Source: Chondrilla cf. caribensis (Eukaryota; Porifera; Demospongiae; Chondrillida; Chondrillidae). Taken from it: 64,000 nucleotides of DNA. The DNA is taken from the NCBI GenBank assembly GCA_964020155.1, contig OZ026559.1:3495455-3559454 (forward strand). Reading direction: 5' to 3'. A model generated the notes under the pieces. It was not told the origin of the DNA, did no database searches, and saw only the letters and a list, made by a program, of their open reading frames with translations. Below are positions 24,846-37,423 of this stretch, piece after piece. How positions within the stretch are numbered: the stretch's first letter is position 1; each line of letters begins with the position of its first letter. The translations under genes were made by a program, and so were the position numbers.

Positions 24846-25264
24846 ATGGAGATATCAATCACAGTAACTGTTTTGCTTACACTATTAACTAGTGTAAGAG
24901 TTTTCTGTGGGTAATGTGCCTATGAAGATTGCTACGATGATCCCTTCGAATTGCTGAACATGCATTCACAGCAAGTACATTTCATTTCCAATTTCAAAAA
25001 CATGGAATTTTGTTACGAACTGTTGTAAAAAGAGAAAATACGACAACGATATTACTTTGGAGAATGTATTGTAGTGCAACATGGATTGTAGGGTGCATGT
25101 CGTCCATTTCAAGTTTTGCTAGTTAGCACTAATCCACACTTGCATGCATTCTCATAGTGAGGTGTGCAATGTTTGTATGCATTATATGGTATCATACAGG
25201 TGTTGTACATCAGAATAAAGCGTGCAATAGAGGAAACTTTCCAAAAGATTGGGATCCAAAATGA
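24846..25264 (+). pseudogene. MEI-type 7TM receptor-like pseudogene with large internal deletion
   Basis: Starts MEISITVTVLLTLLTSVRVF and then hits TAA where the intact relative has CAA (GGGTAATGTGCC against GGGCAATGTGCC). At about 24958, after CYDDPFELLN, exon 1 is joined directly to exon-2 sequence near the end of TM3 (HSKYISFPI), removing most of the ectodomain, the intron, TM1, TM2 and most of TM3. Two further deletions remove TM5-TM6. The final piece matches the tail IQVLYIRIKRAIEETFQ. It holds the position of the intact MEI-type genes at 3344 and 32946. Confidence 0.88.
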
Positions 25265-26219
25265 AATAATGAAATCATCAATAATTGTGCATTATTGCAA
25301 AGTGATTTGTTTATTTTTTCACTGTACAAGATTGTGCAATTTGTTACACTAATATCTATGCAATATACAGTAGGTATACTTTTACAAACACTATTACTTT
25401 GCAGATTACGCATTTAATTCTAGCAGCTTTCAAAAATATTATTGCATGCACAATTCTCATCTTTAATCTCACACTTGAGATGAATTTCAATTAAGTGTTG
25501 AAGTTCAATATTACTTCTTATTGTATATGTCATAATAACAGGTACGATAATAATAATAAGTCGTCAGAAATTAAGATTTCCTATTTATTGTTAAAACTTG
25601 AGAATATGGTCCTGTGATGTACAATAAAACACGAAAAGGCACATAGTTTTTTTCCATATGCCAGATCCAGTTTGATAACCAGAGGTTTTTTCTAGATCCT
25701 TATTTTCGTGTGATTGATATATTTAAACACACACAGACATACACACATGTAGATTTACTATTAAAATAGATATTTCAAATGGGACATATAGCACAATGCA
25801 TCTATCCTTTAGAGTAGATAGATGTAAGATTACCATAACATTTTTAAATGACTACACTTTTAAGTACTGCAACTGATAAACCATTTTCATAACATTATGT
25901 TTGATGTGGTACACTGCAGCGGTGTATATATATTATATAGTATTACACATTTGAAATGTATATTATAATTTTATATACAAACTATGCGGACCAAAAAGCT
26001 CATTGTACAATATACCCCTGTAAGAATACATACTGAGTGTGGTATGGGTAACAATGTGTATATAATAAAATATTTGCAAAATGTAGGTACTACAACTGAC
26101 ACTGTAGCACCATTGCCGCATACTAATCAAAATTACATTAGGTGAATACAACCTTGGGCAATCAATATTATAGGTACAGTGATATATGATAGTCAAGATA
26201 TTCAGTTGGTTGTTATATA
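25265..26219. other. intergenic flank, MEI to MGC
   Basis: No gene is supported. It is collinear with 5152-6251 but without the CA microsatellite. Confidence 0.6.
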
Positions 26220-26718
26220 ATGTGTTGTTTCTCGGTACAAATTCTGGTGGCAATTCTATCTCTCCAAGTCATCTCTGGAAAATGCATCAGAGACAGAGAT
26301 TGCAACTACCCTACAGAAAATATTATAATAATATACTAATAACTCCATCAAACCCGATCCTGACAACTATCAACAACTCCTCAATGTCTTCTACCCAATC
26401 AATCGGGCTAAACCATTCAGTATCATCATAGCCTACTTCACCAACTACGCAGACCCACTTCCTGAAGACTGCTCACTTGGGACCTATCCATGGAAGACAT
26501 ACCTGCAAATAAACTACACCTCTCACCACATAAATTGGTACATGTGGACCACTTTTCCTATATGGTGAGTGGGGACAGAATTCAAATTCTTGGAGTGGCG
26601 TGAATATCTACCGATAGTGAGTTCCTACCTTCTACTCAACAATTCGTCTCGGATCGCTTGTATCAAAACTACACTTATTCCTGATGACAAGCCAATATTA
26701 GGAGCCGTCACTACACAG
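26220..26718 (+). pseudogene. MGC-type 7TM receptor-like exon 1 only
   Basis: The frame opens MCCFSVQILVAILSLQVISG, like the gene at 6252. An AT-rich insertion of about 17 bp near 26320 destroys the PTEILNSIKA segment with a stop. A TGA replaces the codon after IW in the IWSVG motif, and the SFYPPS stretch is missing. The donor CAG|GTATGG after 26718 is present, but no exon 2 follows before the next copy. Confidence 0.85.
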
Positions 26719-27156
26719 GTATGGGTTTATTATCTTTTAGACAATATTGTATGAGCCGCATTATTACTTACTTTAATCAAACACTTGAGATCAGCTATTT
26801 TTATAGTGTTGAAGTTCAAAATCATTTCTTATTGTATATGTCATAATAAATAGTACAATAACAGGTATGATAATTACAATAATTCTTCAGAAATTAAATT
26901 CTCACATTTATTGTTAAAATTTCAGAATACAGTTTTGTGATAAAACAAAAAAAACATGAAAGTCACACATGATTTATTTCCAGTTTCGGCTTAGCATAGG
27001 TGAATTTGAAATGGGACCAAGGGATATTGTATATCAAGATATACAAAAGGCTTACATGATTTTGAAATAGGTTCGACATATGTTGTTGTATGTCCTACGC
27101 TCACACACACAGACACACACACACTCACTCACACATGCAAACACACACACACACGC

Positions 27157-27210
<54 letters not shown>

Positions 27211-27257
27211 GTGTAAGTACAGTGGTATCGTCCAGATATTCAGTTGGGTGTCATAGA
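26719..27257. other. intergenic with CA-rich microsatellite
   Basis: No gene is supported. The CA/ACAC tract lies at 27100-27208; the flanks resemble those of the MGC-type copies. Confidence 0.6.
27100..27208. repeat. (CA)n microsatellite with interruptions
   Basis: Interrupted CA tract (CACAGACACA, CACTCACTCA, CACGCACACG) just upstream of the MGC-type pseudogene start. Confidence 0.9.
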
Positions 27258-28177
27258 ATGGGTTGCCTCCCAATACAGATTATGATGGCAAAAAAAATTC
27301 TATGTCTTCAAGTCCTTTTTGGACAGGACAGTGTGAACGAAACAGAGTTTGTAACTGTCCTACAGAAATACTCAATTCCATCAAAGCTTATCCTGACAAC
27401 TATCAACAACTCCTCAATGACTTCTACCCCATCAATCGGGCTAGACCGTATAGTGTAATCATAGTCTACTTCACCAACTACACAGACCCACTTCCTGAAG
27501 AGGGCTCACTTGGCACCTATCCATGGAGGACATACCTGGGAGTAAATATTTCTCACCACAACATAGTTTGGTACATGTGGACCACTTCTCCCATATAGTG
27601 TGTAAAATATAAATTCTTGGAGTTTGGTGAATATCTACCAACAGTGAGTTCCTACCTTCTACTCCACACATCTTCGCCTTTTTACTTGCCATGCATCCCC
27701 GATTGCTTGTATCAAAACTCCCCTTACTCCTGACGGCAAGCCAACGTTAGGAGATGTCAATATGCAGGTATTATGTTGCATAAAGTATATTGTATATATT
27801 CTGTACATATGTACATGTATAATCATTGTCATGCAGGCTTTATTAAGCAAGGTAAGGCATGTGAACATAAAAGTACTTTCTTGTGTCTAGCTGTACATCC
27901 ATGCTTGTTCACTATAATTGTGTTTTGAACAGAACTGTGTACTGGGTCTGCTGAGGTGAATCTCAGTCCTTTTTTACAATAAAAATGTAGATTTTGTCAA
28001 TAATTTCTGTGAAGCTTCAAAGACAATATGAAGAGAAATCATCAGGAGTGTTATACATGAATTTGATGTCTGGGTCAAAACTTAGATATGATGTTAGGGT
28101 TCGCAACTTCATGCCTCACAGAAATTAACATGTAACAACTCCAAATGATGGATTCCATGCACTGATCACGACTATTG
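27258..28177 (+). pseudogene. chimeric MGC/MDV 7TM receptor-like pseudogene
   Basis: Exon 1 opens as an MGC type (MGCLPIQIMMAKKILCLQVL). A frameshift follows before NRVCNCPTEILNSIKA, then a TAG after TTSPI. From about 27610 the exon, its donor (CAG|GTATTA after 27766) and the following intron are MDV-like instead. Exon 2 (from 27991, TGTAG|ATTTTG) is MDV-like for about 60 codons, with a stop after MPHRN. At about 28177 it switches abruptly into the middle of another exon 1. It is therefore a recombinant of at least two subtypes and non-functional. Confidence 0.82.
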
Positions 28178-29686
28178 ATCAAAGCTGATCCTGACCAACA
28201 ACTCCGCAATGCCTTCTACCCAATCAATTGAGCTAGACCATCTAGTGTCATCATAGCCTACTTCACCAACTACACAGACCCACTTCCTGAAGAGTGCTCA
28301 CTTGGGACCTATCCTTGGAGGACATACCCACGAATAAACTACACTTATCACAACACTTATTGGTACATGTGGACCACTTCTCCTATATGGTGTGTGGGTG
28401 CAGAATTTGATTTCTTGGAGCAGGGTGAATATCTACCAGCAACGAGTTCCCACCTTCTACCCAACAAATCTTCCTCACTTTACCCACCATCACAGATCGC
28501 TTGCATCAAAACCACACTGTTCCCTGATGACAAGCCAACATAGGAGACGTCATTACACAGGTATGGGTTGCATAATCTTTCTAGACAATGTTGTATGAAA
28601 CACAGTATCTAGTATCAAAACCCAGATCCCTTGGGGGTTGCCCATATTGAGACCTGTCGTCAAGGGCCGAGTATGTATAGGCATTTTGTCTACTTTGGAG
28701 GGGTGAAAATACATTAACACTATTCTTTGAAGGTCTGTTTCATTGTAGTGAATTTGTAGATCGTGTTGACACCTCTCTCCTCATTACCCCATCAACCCAC
28801 ACTACAAAGGTGGGAAAGATGCATGACGACTCTGCTTCATGGTGCTTCTTCTCCTTCTCTGTTGATTCAAGTACTGATTTAACTCTTCTTGTGAAATATG
28901 ATCTAGCGTCATCCCCGAATCTGCTCTTAGTTGAGTTGCTGAACACAATATTGGCTTGAAAAGAGGATTTTGACCCTAATTAGTACTATTCACTTCTTTG
29001 ACAATGTGCTATAAGGCCTATTCGAAGAATATAATATACCACTCCTCATCATTAGAGTTGTCTATCTCAATTTGGTAGATAATAATCCACTACTCGTACC
29101 ATGTCGGCTTCTTAGAAAATCGGTTCTACTACCACTTCCTTGAATGACATTGTTGCCCAGTGACTATGTTGCCCACTGCACTTCCAATATTGTGCGGTTG
29201 AGTATTGAATAGTAATTATTATCCATTAATTGTTTATGCCTTGCTTTGGCATGCTTTAGCATTGATCTCTTCTTAACAATACAGATATTGTCAGTAATTT
29301 CACAACAACTCCAAAGAAAAATATGAGGAGAAATCTTCGGGAGTTTTGTATATGTTAATTCTTGGATGTTAATAAACATACACAATATGACATCAGGCCT
29401 TACATCATTATGCCTCAGCGAGGGCCCTATGACAGAACTCCTAAAGAATTCCATCTTCTACTCGCGACTATTAGTGGACTTGTTCCCTTCCTACTCTACA
29501 CCAAGGGGGGACAACTGATCAAGAGTCTACAACAAAGTAGGAGCAAAGCTAAAGTATCATTCTTCTGGGCTGTAGCAAGTTTGCTCATGTCTTCAATATT
29601 TACTTTAGCACCAAATTACTCTCCACGACATGCCATCTGTATAGAACAGGTAACATCGGCACAAACAACTGCAAATTATCGACACT
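28178..29686 (+). pseudogene. 5'-truncated MGC-type 7TM receptor-like pseudogene
   Basis: Homology begins inside exon 1 at 'atcaaagctgatcctgac', so the signal peptide is absent. A Trp/Arg-position codon is TGA (AFYPIN*ARPSS), and a base is lost near KPT|LGD. The exon ends at 28560 with CAG|GTATGG. The intron is MGC-like and shares the 28740-28946 segment with 6881-7102. Exon 2 (from 29285) carries three or more frameshifts (QRKI*, YMLILG, ASLLM) and ends near 29686 in the TM2-3 loop, where the 5' flank of the next MDV-type gene takes over. Confidence 0.85.
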
Positions 29687-30042
29687 CGGGATTATTTTGC
29701 AGTGAGGCATCAGATGATAAAAAATAGCTATAATTATACATATTATGTGTATTTAATAATGTTTTCATATTCTATTTCACTGTACCATGTCCTGACATAC
29801 ACATTGACCACATTGATTTGTTGACTATGTAGGGTCAGCACTCATAGGAAATTGACAGTGAAAAATATTCACTGTTTATTACTCAACAGTGAAAATGAAT
29901 AATACATTAAATTTTGTTCCATCGAAACATTACAGGTAGAATTGAAAGGACTATAATGCAAACAATTTGTGACCCTGCTGACCCTATAATATTTTATCAA
30001 CATTACAGACCATAAAAGCTCATTTGTAGTCGAGTTGGGAGA
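29687..30042. other. 5' flank of MDV-type gene
   Basis: No gene is supported. It contains the empty site of the MITE at 21382 ('cactgtttattactcaac', about 29870). Confidence 0.65.
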
Positions 30043-31756
30043 ATGGATGTACTAACTGGATTTACTGTATTGCTTACACTCTTCACTAGTTTGAGAGTGG
30101 TTTGTACTCAATGTGTTGTCAATGAAGTGTGCGATGATCCCTTGGAAATACTAAAATCTATCAAAGCTTATCCTGACAACTATCAACAACTCCTCAATGC
30201 CTTCTACCCCATCAATCGGGCTAAACCATCTGATGTCATCATAACCTACTTCACCAACTACACAGACCCACTTCCTGAAGAATGCTCACTTGGGACCTAT
30301 CCATGGAGGACATACCCAAGAATAAATTACACTTATCACAAAATATATTGGTACATGTGGACTACTTCCCCTATATGGTGTGTGGGGACAGATTTCAAAT
30401 ACTTAGAGTTTGGTGAATATCTACCAACAATCAGTTACTACCTTCTATTCAACAAATCTTCGCCTTTTTACCCGCCATCCCAGATCGCTTGTATCAAAAC
30501 TCCACTTACACCTGACGGCAGGCCAACGTTAGGAGATGTCACTATACAGGTATTATCTTGCATATATATTGTTCATTTTACATGTGTACATAAATAATCA
30601 CTGTCGTGCAAACTATATTAAGCAAGGCAAGGCATGTGAACATAAAATTCTATCTTGTGTCTGTACATCCATCCTTGTTCACTATAATTGTGTTTTGAAC
30701 AGAACTGTGTACTGGGTCTGTTGATGTGAATCTCAGTCCTTTTGTATCATTATAATGTAGATGTTGTCAGTAATTTCTGTGAAGCTTCAAAGACAATATG
30801 AAGAGAAATCATCAGGAGTGTTATACATGGATTTGGAGAGAAAGTTTGGATATGATGTTCGCAGTAAAAGCTTCATGCCTCAGGGAAAACAATATGCAAG
30901 CATGCCATATCATGGATTCTATGCCTTGATCTCCACTATGGGTCTACTGGTTCCCTTCCTACTCTACACCAAGGGAGGACAACTGATCAAGTGTCTACAA
31001 CAAAGTAGGAGCAAAGCTAAAGTACCATTCGTTTGGGCTGTAGCAAGTCTTGCTCATGTCTTCAACGTTTACATGTTAACTAAAATACCCATAACACTAT
31101 GTCATCCATATCGACAAATACATAGTAATTTAATTCGAGATTGTACCGTAGCACACTTTCTTTTGGGGTTTGTGCTAATCAGCTCACTTATGATAGCCTA
31201 CATTCACAGCAAGTACATCACATTCCCCATTCCCATAACATGGAGCATATTAACAAAATGTTGTGGGAGAAATCAACACAGAATCATTACAACAATATCT
31301 CTTTGGTGCATCTACATAAGTGTGATGGGTCTATTAGGATGTCTTCAATTTCAACTCTTGCTAGTGAGTGCTAATCCACTCCTGTATGGATTTGGAATTC
31401 TCACAGTGTGGTGTGTAATGTTTGTATGCATCATCGTAACATCCATTCCCTTCACAATTGATCAAATCTTCATCAAAGAAGAGGAATACAGAATCACACC
31501 AAAACAAGCATTTCGACAGATACTGCTACTCATGTTTATAGCAGTACTTGTCTTTGGATTTGGATCACTAACATTCAGTATTACACTTGTACTACATTTG
31601 AGTAAATATGGAGAAGAGACTCAGAGCTTCACAAAATCTCTCTACTTTGTACTACGCTACACTGCCCTACCGATAGCATGGTGGATGATACAGCTGTTGT
31701 ACCACAAAGTGAAGTTGGAAATAAGACAAATCTTTCAACGACAAAACTTGCAGTAG
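30043..31756 (+). CDS. putative 7TM receptor-like protein, MDV type (intact, 500 aa)
   Basis: Exons are 30043-30549 and 30761-31756 (211-bp intron, CAG|GTATTA ... TGTAG|ATGTTG), phase 0. The N-terminal 85-90 residues equal those of the gene at 21982. The patch that follows is of another sort (RINYTYHKIYWYMWTTSPIWCVG, split here as RINYTYHKIYWY and MWTTSPIWCVG), as if acquired by conversion. Exon 2 starts with Met where others have Ile. TM2-3 loop CHPYRQIHSNLIRDC. TM4 region SLWCIYISVMGLLGCLQFQ has a Cys and a Gln not found in other copies. The tail ends EIRQIFQRQNLQ. Confidence 0.85.
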
Positions 31757-32945
31757 AACAACACATTAGATATCAAGATGTTCCTCAGTACTATAGCATG
31801 CTGGGTTAATGCCATTCATTTTAGTTATCATTTCAACAATATTACTATACAACACTAGGTATGTGTATTCACATTTCAATTGGTTGATACGTGCTATATT
31901 TCATATGTTGGATTAACACTTGCAATTTAATCTGTTATGATTCATACGGTATAGAAAATGTAAAAATGCTTAATCATACAGGTAATTTAAGGGATGGTGC
32001 TCTATGGTTATAATGATTATAGCATTGGGATTAAAATAAATATAGTAATTATAATTTAATTATATTAGTGGAATTTGTAGGATAATATTATGAACATATC
32101 GAAACATACCAGCTATAATGTGTATATCATAACCAGGACATGTTGATGTGAGAGAAAATAACTCAGTTTGGGAATTATTTTTCTCATAGATCATACGCCA
32201 TATCACATACAGGGTTAGAAATGCAAACCTCTCAGTGGACTAGGGCAGTGTATGGACATGATTACTGCACATGGAAATCTCTGATGCAATAGGATGAAAG
32301 GGAGAAATTTGAAAAAAAGATTTAATGGTTGTCTTTGTAACAAATCAGGCCACTCAGGCCTATTATTGACATGGAATAATCCATAATGGCTAACAATAAT
32401 ATTTCTAAGACGTGTCTTAAGCATAGCATTCCCTTCCAGCTAATATAATATATTCCATAAGTTATCTTTAGTAAAGGTTCCTTGTGTTTGTAGGACATTC
32501 CTGGGAAACTAAATTTTGGGAGGCTGCAACCCCATGAGTGTTTGAAGTCAAAAAATGTTTCAATTCCCACACTGGTTTTCTGGTGGAAACTGGACCAATC
32601 AGATTGACATGTTGGTGCTGTCCCCAATTGCTCAACCCACACCTTTGTCAGCACTCCCCCATTACATTGTAAACCATGTTTGGAAGGAGAACTGGAAACT
32701 GAAGGAGTATTATGAAAAATTTTGATATTCCCTAGACAGGCACTTTCACCACATTTGTTTCAAGGTCATCATAATAAAGATTATACAAACAAAACAATGG
32801 ACAATAGTGTTTTGTTCAGGCAAAACAGTGAAAATGAATACAATATTATATATAAAGGGAAGGATAAAGGGTGGAATTCAAAAGATTAATGGTACTGCTC
32901 AAAATAGGCATAATAATAGGATCAGCCAGTGAACTAATTGAGAGA
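31757..32945. other. intergenic flank, MDV to MEI
   Basis: Nothing coding is seen. Duplicate of 23693-24845 and 2513-3343. Confidence 0.65.
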
Positions 32946-34753
32946 ATGGAGATATCAATCACAGTAACTGTTTTGCTTACACTCTTAACTAGTGTAAGAG
33001 TTGTCTACGGGCAATGTGCCTATGAAGATTGCTACGATGACCCCTTGGAAGTGCTGAACTCCATCAAAGCTTATCCTGACAACTATCAACAACTCCTCAA
33101 TGCCTTCTACCCCATCAATCGGGCTAGACCATCTAGTATCATCATAGCCTACTTCACCAACTACACAGACCCACTTCCTGAAGAGTGCTCACTTGGGACC
33201 TATCCATGGAGGACATACCCGGGCGTAAACATCTCTTACCACCACATAGATTGGTACATGTGGACCACTTCTCCTATATGGTGTGCGGGGACAGAATTTA
33301 GTTTCTTGGAGTGGGGTGAATATCTACCAACAACCACTTTCTACCTTCTCTTCAACAAATCTTCACCTTTTTACCCGCCATCCCAGATTGCTTGCATCAA
33401 AACCCCAGCTATCCCTCGTCACTATCAAACTTTGGGTGATGTCACTACACAGGTATGCATTTCATATTTTATTCATAGGCAATGTAGAATACAACAACTG
33501 TTATTTTTCAGTTTATCAAATTCTATTTTGGAATAATAATATTATTATTGAGCAAAATAGCGATTATATCAGAACATGAAATTAGCTGAAAAACAACAAA
33601 CTAATTTTATCCATTAAAATGTCAAATATATATGTAGTTGACATATATGTATATTCACCTGTATTTTTCTTGGAAACCAAATTTTCTTGGGCACAAAAAA
33701 TTCTCTGGGAGAGATATAATATGTTTTTCTTTCCTTGTTATAATGCAATAGATATTATCAGTAATTTCAGAAAAACTGCAAAGACAGTATGAGGAGAAAT
33801 CGTCAGGAGTGTTGTACATGGATTTGGAGCATGAGAAGAGACTTCAGTATGACACTAGGCTGTATGACGTTATGCCTCAAGGAGGTGTACATGACACCAT
33901 TGCAGGGAGAGGGTACTATGGACTAGTCAGTGCCCTTGGTCTACTAGCTCCCTTCCTACTCTACACCAAGGGAGGATCAGTGCTCAAGAGTCTACAACAA
34001 AGTAGGAGCAAGGCTAAAGTACCATTCTTCTGGGGTGTAGCAACTCTTGCTCATGTCTTCAACATTTACATGATACTCAAATTACTGGTAGCTACATGTC
34101 ATCCATATAGACCACCTGGCTCCAGAATTTCAAACTGCACATTAGCAAGTGCAATTTGTGGGTATGTTCTAGTCACTGTGTGCATACCAGCATGCGTTCA
34201 CAGCAAGTACATTTCATTTCCAATTCCAAAAACATGGAATTTTGTTACAAACTGTTGTAAAAAGGGAAAATACCGGGTATTTGCAACAGTATCACTTTGG
34301 GGTATATATTGTAGCACAACATGGATTGTAGGGTGTTTTCCATTTCAAGTTTTGTTAGTTAGTGCTAACCCACACTTGTATGGATTTCAAATTCTCACAG
34401 TGTGGTGCGTAATGTTTGTATGCATCATCATAACATCCATTCCCTTCACAATTGATCAAATCTTCATCAAAGAAGAGGAATACAGAATCACACCAAAACA
34501 AGCACTTCGACAGATATTGGTACTCATGTTTATAGCAGTACTTGTCTTTGGATTTGGATCACTAACATTCAGTATAACACTTGTACTCCGTTTGAGTAAA
34601 TATGGAGAAAAAACTCAAAGTGTCTCAAAATCTCTCTACTTTGTACTACGCTACACTGCCCTACCAATAGCATCATGGATGATACAGGTGCTGTACCACA
34701 GAATAAAGCTTGTGATAGAGGGAACTTTCGAAAGGCAAGATTTGGGTCCATAA
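32946..34753 (+). CDS. putative 7TM receptor-like protein, MEI type (intact, 502 aa)
   Basis: Exons are 32946-33452 and 33752-34753; 299-bp intron, CAG|GTATGC ... AATAG|ATATTA. An in-frame ATG at 32889 would add 19 residues, but 32946 matches the start of the paralog at 3344 and gives a normal signal peptide (MEISITVTVLLTLLTSVRVV), so I use it. The protein is the closest relative of the 3344 gene along its full length, including the variant exon-2 loop FVTNCCKKGKYRVFATVSLW and TM4 IYCSTTWIVGCFPF. It alone has KGGSVLKSLQQ for KGGQLIKSLQQ and WGVATLAHVF for WAVASLAHVF, replacements in the otherwise most uniform segment of the family. Tail EGTFERQDLGP. Confidence 0.86.
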
Positions 34754-35053
34754 TGAAATAATGAAATCATCATTAATCGTGCATTTCATTGCAAATTGAT
34801 TCATTTATTTACGCTATGCAGTAATAATCATTTTTTTTACAAACTAATACTGTGCAGATTATGCATATATTTTTAGAAGAGCTGTCATGAATGTAATTGC
34901 ATGCACATGTCTTATTTTTATTCTCACACTTGTAATCAGCTATTATTTTGGAAAGTGATGACGTTTTAAATTATTCTTATACACAACACTATGCATAATC
35001 ACATTTAATTTAAAATTTGAAGTGTTTATTTTATTATGTATTGCAAATTAATA

Positions 35054-35261
35054 CCGTATAGCAGGAAAGTTTCGCAGGACAAAACCTTCGTGAATCGCTC
35101 AATTTCGCGGATTTCGCGAAAAAAAGTCTCGCGTTTTTCCCGCCCATCGTTGATTGTCAGGCGATTATGTCATTGAGTGTTCACGAATAAAACTTTTGCG
35201 AATGCCAGTTTCTTCGCGAAATTCGCGAAGTTGTAGTCCACGAAACTTTCCCGCTATACAG
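35054..35261. mobile_element. 208-bp MITE with TA duplication
   Basis: Left end CCGTATAGCAGGAAAGTTTC and inverted right end CTGTATAGCGGGAAAGTTTC, flanked by TA (35052-35053; 35262-35263). The interior is a CG-rich palindromic stretch ('ttcgcgaaattcgcgaag', 'atttcgcggatttcgcg'). It is related in its first bases to the element at 21382 but otherwise different. Confidence 0.82.
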
Positions 35262-35614
35262 TAATATTATAGTACAATTCAAATGGTTTCACACAAATGT
35301 TTACTATAATACAGATAATTAAGGGAAGGATGCTGTCTCCAAATAGTCAACACAGACCTTTGCCACCACTACTCACCCTTACATTAATCACCAAATTAGT
35401 TTGCATTGTATATGTCGTAATAACAAGCATAATAATAACAATAAACCTTTAGAAATAAAAATTCTCAGTCCAGTATACATTTCCAGTTTCTACCTTACAT
35501 ATGTAAATTGGGACAAAGGGACATCATATACTGTATCAAGTTACAAAGAGCACAGTATTATAATTACATAAATTTGAAATAGATGCAATGTATGGCTGTT
35601 CTATATTAATGTAC

Positions 35615-35620
<6 letters not shown>

Positions 35621-35695
<75 letters not shown>
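35621..35695. repeat. (CA)n microsatellite
   Basis: Uninterrupted CA run, orthologous in position to the run at 5608-5708. Confidence 0.95.
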
Positions 35696-35696
<1 letters not shown>

Positions 35697-35849
35697 CTAT
35701 GCACAGACATATACATCTTTACTTTCGTGTGAAATATTGAAACATAACACATGCAGACATACACACATTTAGATCTACTATTAAAATGGATACTTCAAAT
35801 GGGACATAATATAGCACAATGCATCTAACCTGTAGAGTAGATAGATATA

Positions 35850-36660
35850 CAGTGCCACCCACTTAATTGGCCGCATTTGGTTTTAGAAAATTTTGGCCTA
35901 TTATCCATTTTGGCCTAATATCCAATTCCTCCTTATTACACAGTACCATGTTAATTTCACATAGACTACATGTTATATAATTATTAGATATAGCAGAAGA
36001 AATAAACTTCAGTAAAAAGACTTCCAAAACATGCATGTAAACACAGTGTCATCATAAAAGTGCAGTACTAGAAACTTAAAACAGTTCAACCATCCGCCTG
36101 ATGGCAAAGAATCCTCGCAGTTGAGTCCCTCTGAAAGCTACTTCGCCTTCTTGATAAGTATCGCGTCAGTAATGGACGTTGGAAACCGCATCGCAGGTTC
36201 TTCTATAAATATCGACTTCCTTGTTCATTTGGCCTTCACCTGGTAACATTCCATAGAAGTCCGATTCAGATTTTCTCTCTAGAATGTTGCCGACTGTTCT
36301 TCCAGCGATCTTGAGCGCACACTCGCGTGAAAAATGCCCTGCGATCGCATCCTGGCTATACTTCTGATTGACTTCTTTAAGTGTACAAATTTCTTGCTTT
36401 CGGGCTACAAAGAATCTATTCTGCGCTCATTAGCCATCTTCCCTTGAAAACGAATATCGCTGGAAAGCTTTGGCCTAATAAATGTTACCTAACGCGTACT
36501 AAAAGTACTAATGGAACCAAAAAAACATGGCGGATGGCAGATTTGGCGGTTGGCACAATACGCGTATACTTTCCCCATACCGATGAATTCGTGCCAGAAA
36601 ATTGTGGCACAATAAACGGTTTGGCCTATTAACCGGCGGTAAATTAAGCGGGTGACACTG
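35850..36660 (-). mobile_element. pogo/Tigger-like element, internally deleted, with CENP-B-type remnant
   Basis: The ends CAGTGCCACCCACTTAATTG and (inverted) CAGTGTCACCCGCTTAATTT are flanked by TA at 35848-35849 and 36661-36662. The uninserted sequence is seen at about 5861 ('gatagatatataattacc'). On the minus strand, between about 36440 and 36190, one frame reads KQEICTLKEVNQKYSQDAIA, then GHFSREC and GRTVGNILERKSE. This resembles the helix-turn-helix of the CENP-B/Tc5-type DNA-binding domain used by pogo-like transposases. No DDE domain is present, so the copy is non-autonomous. Confidence 0.75.
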
Positions 36661-37235
36661 TATAATTACAATAACATTTTCCAATAATCACACTTAGCAA
36701 ATGTGGCTTGCTTTATAATGAATGAAATTACTGTGGAAAACATTGAGCTGGATTTGTTCACGTGTGTTTGTGCATGTGTTTTTGTATATTACGTATGTAT
36801 GTATATATCTGTATCGTGAGTGTGTATACGTCTACATGTGCATGCATGTATATATACTTGTGAAGATATAATATATACTTCCTTGCAATCAGGCCCAAAT
36901 TTGAAATGAATAAGAAACTATTAAAATCATGTAGTCATCATGTATGATATTTCAGCAATAGACATTGTGTTGTCAAAGTTTTATATACCATCATTATATA
37001 ATATATACTGCATGGTTGACAGTGTCTACAAGAGGAACCATATAAGGATTAAACCTAGACTATGTATGATACCAACTCACCAAACCTGCTTTCTATATAG
37101 CATATTATCCTGGTGAGTGGGTAAACTACATAGACTATTAGTCTGCTTTTATCCTTATAAGCTTGCACTTGTAGAATGTGTCAATCATAAAGTTATTATA
37201 CTGATGGTAATAGTAGTATAGTATATACTGATGAT

Positions 37236-37252
37236 GATGTGTGCGTGTGTGT

Positions 37253-37297
<45 letters not shown>
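37236..37297. repeat. (TG)n microsatellite
   Basis: TG run of about 60 bp. The long reading frame across it is an artefact of the repeat. Confidence 0.95.
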
Positions 37298-37423
37298 CCG
37301 AAAATTATGCTCTGTTATGGAGTGTTCCATGTTTGACAGATATGATACTACCATTACTATTATTACCATTATTATTATTATTACTCAATGTACTATAACT
37401 GCGTATGCAAAACATTGTAGGAA

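Noticed and set aside
32871..32945. N-terminal extension of the MEI gene (non-ATG start at 32871 or ATG at 32889)
   Set aside because: The paralog at 3344 lacks it, and the ATG at 32946 gives a complete signal peptide.
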